Source: a bacterium (lineage in GTDB: Bacteria; Eremiobacterota; Eremiobacteria; Baltobacterales; Baltobacteraceae). Taken from it: a DNA stretch of 10,913 bases. Shown one piece after another: positions 6,353-10,913 of this stretch (positions within the stretch are counted from its first letter, which is position 1; the number at the start of each line of letters is the position of its first letter). A program made the translations under genes and the position numbers. The stretch covers positions 1 through 10,913 of the forward strand of contig JAJXXM010000035.1 of assembly GCA_021781095.1 (NCBI GenBank), given 5' to 3'. The notes under the pieces were generated by a model. It ran no database searches and had not been told where the DNA came from. It was given only the letters and a program-made list of their open reading frames with translations.

Positions 6353-7527
6353 GCGTGTGCCTTTGCCGCATCGAGCACCGCCGTAACGACGCGCGGATCG
6401 AAGTGCGTTCCGGCGGCGCCGTCGAGCCGTTCGCCGGCGGTCGCGCGGCGCGCCGCGGGGCGGGCACGCGTATCGATATCGATGGCGTCGTAGGCGATTG
6501 CGGTGGCGAGAATGCGCGCCGCGATGGGAATTCTGTCGCGTGCGAGCCCGGCGGGCTTTCCGGTTCCGTCGAACCATTCGGCGCGCGCGGCGACCAACGG
6601 TGCGGCGGCTGCGAGCGTCGGCAGCCCTTCCAGGAAGTGCGCACCGGCGACCGCGCGTTCGGCGCGTCGTTCGAGCCCGAGACGCACGAGCGGATCGAGC
6701 GTACTCTCGAATCCGTCGCCGAGCTCGCCGGCCCCGAAGGTGAGTGCGGCGATGCGGAGTGCCTCGATCTCCCCGGCGTTGCAGCCTAAGGCGCGGGCGC
6801 TCGCCTCAGAGAGGCGAAGGACGTTCCGCGCGCGACCAGCGACGCCGAGGTGGCGGTCGATGCGGTCGGCGATGTCGAGCAACAGGTCGCCGGGGTCGCT
6901 GAACTCCGAGAGCAACGCCGCGCGGGGAAAGGTGAAAGGCTCGACTTCGGCGCCGCTGCGATGAAACCAGAGCATGAACGCGCGCGCGTGGGCGGGAGCG
7001 AAACTGCGCCCGGCCTCCTCGGCGATGCCTGCGAGCGCTTCCTCCGGTTCGTTCGCGCGGACGAGGCGGTCGGCGAGCGCGAGGGCAACCGACGGCACGG
7101 GAATCCCGTTCCATCGGAGCTGGTCGGGAAAGCCGGTGCCGTCCCACGCTTCGGATTGCCAGCGCACGATATCGGCGACCCGCTCCGGGACCGCCCCGAT
7201 CGCTGCGCAAACGCGCGCTCCGGCCGCGGGAATATCCCAGCGCTCCATGGTTGCAAGGCGTTCGGGAAGATCGCTCTCGCGCACGAGCGCCGGGTTTCCG
7301 AGGGCGCCGACGGAGTGCATGAGCCCCGCGATCGCCACGGCATCGAGAAGGGACGCTTCAACCTCAAGCACTTCGGCGATGGAACGCGCGAAAGCCGCCT
7401 TCCGCAACGAAAAGCCAAAAGTCAGCCCGGCGGCCGCGTCTCCGACTGCTCCGTAGTACGACAGCACATCGGCGAGCCGATCGAGCGCGACCCGAGGATC
7501 GCCGTCTGCTTCCTGGAATAGCGCCAT
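6349..7527 (-). CDS. Tandem degenerate HD-GYP-like domain protein
   Basis: This 392-residue cytoplasmic protein has two domains, each resembling HD-GYP (cyclic di-GMP phosphodiesterase) folds. In the first (about 34-160), MHSVGALGNP (70-79) replaces the metal-binding HDIGKIG.P, and WQSEAWDGTGFP (123-134) replaces HHE.wDGsGYP. In the second (about 225-392), the HD site reads TFGAGELG (263-270). The remainder is well preserved: EWFDGTGKPAGL (317-328), RIPIAARILATAIAYDAI and the final FDPRVV box. Key metal ligands are missing from both, so hydrolysis is unlikely; a sensing, scaffolding or regulatory role is inferred. The start ATG at 7527 has GAGGG 6 nt upstream. Only 24 nt separate it from the divergent moaC, so their promoters must overlap coding sequence. 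It is translationally coupled (ATGA, 6349-6352) to the methyltransferase-like gene. Confidence 0.7.
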   Translation of the reverse strand: MALFQEADGDPRVALDRLADVLSYYGAVGDAAAGLTFGFSLRKAAFARSIAEVLEVEASLLDAVAIAGLMHSVGALGNPALVRESDLPERLATMERWDIPAAGARVCAAIGAVPERVADIVRWQSEAWDGTGFPDQLRWNGIPVPSVALALADRLVRANEPEEALAGIAEEAGRSFAPAHARAFMLWFHRSGAEVEPFTFPRAALLSEFSDPGDLLLDIADRIDRHLGVAGRARNVLRLSEASARALGCNAGEIEALRIAALTFGAGELGDGFESTLDPLVRLGLERRAERAVAGAHFLEGLPTLAAAAPLVAARAEWFDGTGKPAGLARDRIPIAARILATAIAYDAIDIDTRARPAARRATAGERLDGAAGTHFDPRVVTAVLDAAKAHA

Positions 7528-7551
7528 TACCGACCCTCTTTGACGATTGAC

Positions 7552-8028
7552 GTGCCGAAACCCTCACACTTAAACTCCGACGGGGCCATTTCTATGGTCG
7601 ATGTCGGCAAGAAAGCAACGACAGAACGCTTCGCCCGCGCTGAAGCCTTCGTTCGGCTCGCGCCTGATGCCGCGGAATCGCTGAGAACGGCGATGGGGCC
7701 GAAAGGGGATGCGTTCGTCACGGCTCAGATCGCCGGCATTATGGCCGCAAAACAGACCGGGAATCTGATACCGCTCGCGCACCCGGTTGCGTTGAGCCAC
7801 GTCGCCGTCACCCTTGCGTGGGTCGAGCCCTCGCTGTTGCGGATCGAGAGCGAAGCGCGCACTTCCGGCCAGACCGGCGTGGAGATGGAGGCGTTGATGG
7901 CCGCAAACCTCGCCGCGCTCACGATCTACGATATGTGCAAAGCGCTCGACCGCTCGATCGAGATCGAGCGCGTTCGGCTCCTCGAAAAGCGTGGCGGGAA
8001 GAGCGGAACGTGGATCGCCCAACGATGA
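7552..8028 (+). CDS. moaC: Cyclic pyranopterin monophosphate synthase MoaC
   Basis: MoaC converts the product of MoaA (3',8-cyclo-GTP) into cyclic pyranopterin monophosphate, the first stable intermediate of molybdenum cofactor synthesis, in the cytoplasm. The 158-residue protein has the standard blocks: MVDVGKK near residue 15, GDAFVTAQIAGIMAAK, LIPLAHP (His77; the usual LCHP Cys is Ala), TGVEMEALMAANLAALTIYDMCKA with catalytic Asp127 and Lys130, and EKRGGKSG near the end. GTG at 7552 gives an N-terminus matching E. coli MoaC residue for residue in length up to MVDV. TTG at 7540 is possible, adding four residues; neither has a clear Shine-Dalgarno sequence. The stop overlaps the next start as ATGA. 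moaA is not in the window. Confidence 0.93.
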   Translation: MPKPSHLNSDGAISMVDVGKKATTERFARAEAFVRLAPDAAESLRTAMGPKGDAFVTAQIAGIMAAKQTGNLIPLAHPVALSHVAVTLAWVEPSLLRIESEARTSGQTGVEMEALMAANLAALTIYDMCKALDRSIEIERVRLLEKRGGKSGTWIAQR

Positions 8029-8510
8029 AGTTTCGCGTGGCGTGCATCGTCCTCTCGGACCGGGCGGCGGCGGGGGAACGCGAGGATGCGTGCCTGCCGG
8101 TGTTCCGCGACCGTCTCGAACCGATCTACGAGATCGTTCGAGCGCTCGTTATCCCCGACGACCCGGCGGCGCTGCAGGCCGAACTCATCGATCTCGCCGA
8201 CGCCGAGCGCGCCGATTGCGTGCTCACCAGCGGCGGCACCGGCCTCGCACCCCGCGACCGTACGCCCCAAGCGACGGCGGCGATTCTCGATTACGAAGTT
8301 CCCGGTATCGCCGAAGCGATTCGGGCGGCGGCGCTTCCGCGCGTGCGTACCGCGATGCTCTCCCGCGCGCTCGCCGGGGTGCGGCATCGCACCCTCATCG
8401 TCAATCTTCCCGGTAGCCCGCGCGCGGTCGCCGAATCGCTCGACGTGTTTTTGCCGACGCTCCCCCACGCGTTGGAATTACTATCGGAGCGACCGACCGA
8501 CCACGCATGA
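8025..8510 (+). CDS. mogA: MogA/MoaB-family molybdopterin protein
   Basis: This 161-residue protein belongs to the family that adenylylates molybdopterin before metal insertion. The MoCF fold is clear: an N-terminal strand VACIVLSDRAAAG (5-17), the substrate loop TSGGTGLAPRDRTPQA (68-83) containing Asp78, and NLPGSP (127-132), all conserved MogA/MoaB/Cnx1G motifs. MogA and MoaB are paralogous, and naming it mogA rather than moaB is a judgement. It overlaps moaC by 4 nt (ATGA, 8025-8028) and folC by 4 nt (8507-8510), so it is translated as part of the moaC-to-folB operon. Confidence 0.88.
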   Translation: MKFRVACIVLSDRAAAGEREDACLPVFRDRLEPIYEIVRALVIPDDPAALQAELIDLADAERADCVLTSGGTGLAPRDRTPQATAAILDYEVPGIAEAIRAAALPRVRTAMLSRALAGVRHRTLIVNLPGSPRAVAESLDVFLPTLPHALELLSERPTDHA

Positions 8511-9832
8511 GGTTTGAGGAAGCGGAGCGCTACCTGCTCGCAAGTATCGGCGAGAGCGCCTCGCCGCGTACCAACTACGGATTAGAACGCATCGAGGCAT
8601 TACTCGCCGCCCTCGGAGAGCCGCATCGCCGCTATCCGGTGGTGCACGTAGCCGGAACCAGCGGGAAAGGATCGACGGCGACGATGATCGAGCGCGTCCT
8701 ACGCGAGCGCTCGCTGCGCGTCGGCCTCCACGTGAAGCCCCACCTGCAATCGATGACCGAACGAGCGCGCATCGATGGAGTGCCGATCGATCGCGAGCGT
8801 TTTGCCGCGCTCTTGACGGAGATGTTGCCGGCGATCGATGCCGTGACGGCGCGCTTCGGCGCACCGAGTTATTACGAAATGTTGTTGACCGTGGCGTTTC
8901 TGTATTTCGCGCGCGAGGCGGTCGACGTCGCGGCAATCGAGGTCGGGCTCGGCGGACGGCTCGACGGTACCAACGTCGTCGCTCCGGTCGCGTGCGCGAT
9001 TACGAGCATCGGATTCGATCACCAAGAAATCCTCGGAAATACGCTCGATAAAATCGCCGCCGAGAAGGCGGGCATCGCCAAACCCGGCGTGCCGCTCGTC
9101 AGCGCGGTACGTGAAGAGCCAGCGCGTTCGACGATCGCTGCGATCTGCGCGCGGGTGGGCGCGCCGCTGATCGAAACGAGCGAGCGGGCCGAGATCGACG
9201 AGATCGAACTCGATGCGTTCGCACAGCGCTTTACCGTGCGAACTTCGCGCGACAGCTATCGCATTCGGTTACCGTTATTGGGCGGGTTTCAGCGCGGCAA
9301 TGCGGCGACCGCCATCGTAACGCTCGAAAGCCTTCCCGCAGCACTGCGGCCGAACCGAAACGAGATCGAACGGGGGCTCGCGGAGGTGCGAATACCGGGG
9401 CGCATGGAGTTGGTTCCTGGCGCTCCCCCGATTCTTTTCGATATCGCTCATAACGAACAGAAAGCGCGTTCGCTCGCCGACGCCCTTCGCGAGCGTTTCG
9501 AGGGCCGAGCCCTGACCTACGTCGTCGGAATCGGCGAAAGCAAAGACGCCCGCGCGATTCTCGCGGCGCTCGTGCGGCCGAACGCGTACTGCATCCTCAC
9601 GTCGTTCGACGCCGACGGCAGGCCGGCGCGCGCGCCGGAACGCTTGGCCGCGCTCGCCGACGAGCTCGGACTCGCATACGAACTCGCTGCCGATCCCGGC
9701 GCCGCGCTCGCGCGTGCGCGCCTCCGCGCCGGGAGCACCGGCGTCGTCGTCGTAACGGGCTCTACGTTCGTCGTCGCCGCGCTTCGCCCCGAGGTGCTCG
9801 GAACGCAGGCGAGCCTTTCGTCGCGCGGATGA
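8507..9832 (+). CDS. folC: Bifunctional dihydrofolate/folylpolyglutamate synthase FolC
   Basis: FolC adds glutamate to dihydropteroate to make dihydrofolate, and extends polyglutamate tails on folates using ATP, in the cytoplasm. The 441-residue length is normal. The N-terminal Mur-ligase-like ATPase domain has SPRTNYGLERI, the P-loop GTSGKGST (50-57, with Ser where most FolC proteins have Asn), EVGLGGRLDGTN and ITSIGFDHQEILG. The C-terminal domain has IPGRMELV, followed by DIAHNEQKA where DGAHNP is usual. It overlaps mogA by 4 nt upstream and folP by 4 nt downstream (9829-9832). Placing folC directly before folP and folB keeps the late folate steps in one transcript. Confidence 0.93.
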   Translation: MRFEEAERYLLASIGESASPRTNYGLERIEALLAALGEPHRRYPVVHVAGTSGKGSTATMIERVLRERSLRVGLHVKPHLQSMTERARIDGVPIDRERFAALLTEMLPAIDAVTARFGAPSYYEMLLTVAFLYFAREAVDVAAIEVGLGGRLDGTNVVAPVACAITSIGFDHQEILGNTLDKIAAEKAGIAKPGVPLVSAVREEPARSTIAAICARVGAPLIETSERAEIDEIELDAFAQRFTVRTSRDSYRIRLPLLGGFQRGNAATAIVTLESLPAALRPNRNEIERGLAEVRIPGRMELVPGAPPILFDIAHNEQKARSLADALRERFEGRALTYVVGIGESKDARAILAALVRPNAYCILTSFDADGRPARAPERLAALADELGLAYELAADPGAALARARLRAGSTGVVVVTGSTFVVAALRPEVLGTQASLSSRG

Positions 9833-10671
9833 ACGCAACGGAGTTTACGGTGCGCGGGCGGCGCTTCGTGCGCGGAGAGCGCACGATGATCATGGGCATT
9901 CTCAACGTGACCCCCGACTCGTTTTCGGGGGACGGGCGGATCTCGCCGACCGATGCCCTCGATCGAGCGGCGGCGCAGTACGCGGCGGGGGCCGATATCA
10001 TCGATATCGGCGGTGAATCGACGCGCCCGGGGCACGTGCAGATCCCGATTGCAGAAGAGATCGAGCGGGTCGTTCCGGTTATCCGCGCGGTTCGCGAGCG
10101 TTTCGCCACTTGGCCGATCTCCATCGACACCTACAAACCGGAGGTCGCGCGTGCGGCGCTCGCTGCGGGCGCCGATTGCATCAATTCCATTTGGGGGGCG
10201 AGCGACGACCTCATCGCGCTCGCCGTGGAGAGCGGAGCGACCTTGGCAATCATGCATAACCGCACGGAGATCTACGAAGGGGAGATCGTCGAGGAAGTGC
10301 TGCGCGCATTAGGCGCACAGGCGCGTCGCGCGCGAGAGCGTGGAGTGCCGCCGGAGCGTATCGTGCTCGATCCCGGGATCGGTTTCGGTAAGACTCCCGA
10401 TCAAAATATCGCCGTGCTCGCCGGGCTCGAGCGACTCGTCGCGCTCGGTTACCCGACACTCCTTGGAACGTCGCGAAAATCGACGCTCGGAAAACTCGCC
10501 GGGCGCGTTCGCCCCGACGAACGTGTTTTTGCGACGGCGGCGACGACGGCGCTTGCGGTTCGCGCGGGAATCGACATCGTACGCGTGCACGACGTTGCGG
10601 CGACGCGCGATGTGGTCGCGGTATCCGACGCCATCGTTCGAAATTGGAGGCCGCACCAGTGGACCGAATAA
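9829..10671 (+). CDS. folP: Dihydropteroate synthase FolP
   Basis: FolP joins p-aminobenzoate to 6-hydroxymethyl-7,8-dihydropterin diphosphate to give dihydropteroate; it is the sulphonamide target. The 280-residue TIM-barrel protein carries all the expected loops: GILNVTPDSFSGDG (23-36, with Asn26 for metal), DIGGESTRPG (59-68), SIDTYKPEV (98-106), INSIWG (118-123, Asn119 kept; INDVSG is more usual), MHNR, DPGIGFGKT, GTSRKSTLGK and the final RVHDV. ATG at 9829 overlaps the folC stop as ATGA. Its 3' end overlaps folB by 13 nt. Confidence 0.95.
   Translation: MNATEFTVRGRRFVRGERTMIMGILNVTPDSFSGDGRISPTDALDRAAAQYAAGADIIDIGGESTRPGHVQIPIAEEIERVVPVIRAVRERFATWPISIDTYKPEVARAALAAGADCINSIWGASDDLIALAVESGATLAIMHNRTEIYEGEIVEEVLRALGAQARRARERGVPPERIVLDPGIGFGKTPDQNIAVLAGLERLVALGYPTLLGTSRKSTLGKLAGRVRPDERVFATAATTALAVRAGIDIVRVHDVAATRDVVAVSDAIVRNWRPHQWTE
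10646..10650 (+). promoter_or_regulatory. Ribosome binding site of folB
   Basis: GGAGG lies inside the end of folP, 8 nt before the GTG at 10659. It fixes a non-ATG start that overlaps the folP stop. Confidence 0.8.
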
Positions 10672-10913
10672 CGCTTCGCGGAATACGCGCGTACGGCCGG
10701 CACGGTGCCGATCCCGGCGAGCGCGACCGCGCGCAACTCTTCGAAATCGAACTGCACTGCCTTCTCGATGCAAGCGGTGCGCGTAACAACGACGATCTCG
10801 CGGCGACGCTCGATTACGCGGCGTTGTATCGCCGCGTCGTTTCGCTCGTCGAGACGGAATCGCATCGATTGCTCGAGCGGCTCGCGCAGCGATTGCTCGA
10901 TCTCTGTCTCGAG
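10659..10913 (+). CDS. folB: Dihydroneopterin aldolase FolB (partial, cut by window end)
   Basis: Eighty-five codons from GTG 10659 are open to the last base with no stop. The translation starts MDRITLRGIRAYGRHGADPG and matches FolB throughout. Against S. aureus FolB, Glu21 matches the active-site Glu22, LDY with Tyr53 matches catalytic Tyr54, and Glu73 in RLLERLAQRLLDLC matches Glu74. The catalytic Lys near residue 100 lies beyond the window. FolB cleaves 7,8-dihydroneopterin to 6-hydroxymethyl-7,8-dihydropterin and glycolaldehyde, feeding the pterin branch used by FolP. It overlaps folP by 13 nt and has a strong GGAGG site. folK is a likely next gene, by inference. Confidence 0.92.
   Translation, partial: MDRITLRGIRAYGRHGADPGERDRAQLFEIELHCLLDASGARNNDDLAATLDYAALYRRVVSLVETESHRLLERLAQRLLDLCLE

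Noticed and set aside
6353..6577. 75-residue N-terminal extension of the methyltransferase-like protein
   Set aside because: It is very Arg-rich and lies antiframe inside the well-supported HD-GYP-like gene. The ATG at 6352 with an ATGA overlap is the natural start.

Overview
The window is G+C-rich bacterial chromosome from a diderm. It encodes an inner-membrane energy transducer of the TonB/ExbB/ExbD type, which only makes sense with an outer membrane. Gene order, the two-cysteine TonB-like proteins and the codon bias remind me of uncultured soil lineages such as Eremiobacterota (WPS-2). That placement is a weak impression, not something the sequence proves. I see no tRNA, rRNA, CRISPR array, transposase, phage gene or replication origin.

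Region 1 (55-3032, + strand) holds an ExbB/TolQ-type channel protein, two consecutive ExbD/TolR-type proteins and a TonB-like protein, closely spaced as one operon. A strong rho-independent terminator (2361-2386) follows. A second, shorter TonB-like protein lies just beyond it. Together they would use proton motive force to drive outer-membrane transport or envelope maintenance. Both TonB-like proteins have two cysteines exactly 77 residues apart around the C-terminal domain.

Region 2 (3033-3900) is non-coding and lies between convergent genes. It holds nine copies of a 43-nt hairpin-forming repeat (3094-3888), separated by only three kinds of spacer (4, 53 or 143 nt). A 276-nt block is duplicated at an offset of 472 nt. 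One copy has three base pairs of its hairpin stem swapped on both sides, so the structure is kept while the sequence changes. This is a REP/BIME-like element family.

Region 3 (3901-7527) has a PilZ-like protein on the - strand, divergent from an undecaprenyl-diphosphatase gene (uppP) that carries a one-base frameshift near 4982. A 66-residue two-helix membrane protein follows uppP, with start and stop codons overlapping. Convergent to these is a two-gene - strand operon: a protein with two degenerate HD-GYP-like domains, coupled by an ATGA overlap to a protein that looks like a D12/Dam-class methyltransferase with eroded motifs. These two are the least explained proteins here.

Region 4 (7552-10913, + strand) is a compact cofactor operon: moaC and a mogA/moaB-type gene (molybdopterin), then folC, folP and a folB truncated by the window end (folate). 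moaC to folP are linked by successive 4-nt ATGA overlaps. folP overlaps folB by 13 nt, and folB has its own strong ribosome binding site.
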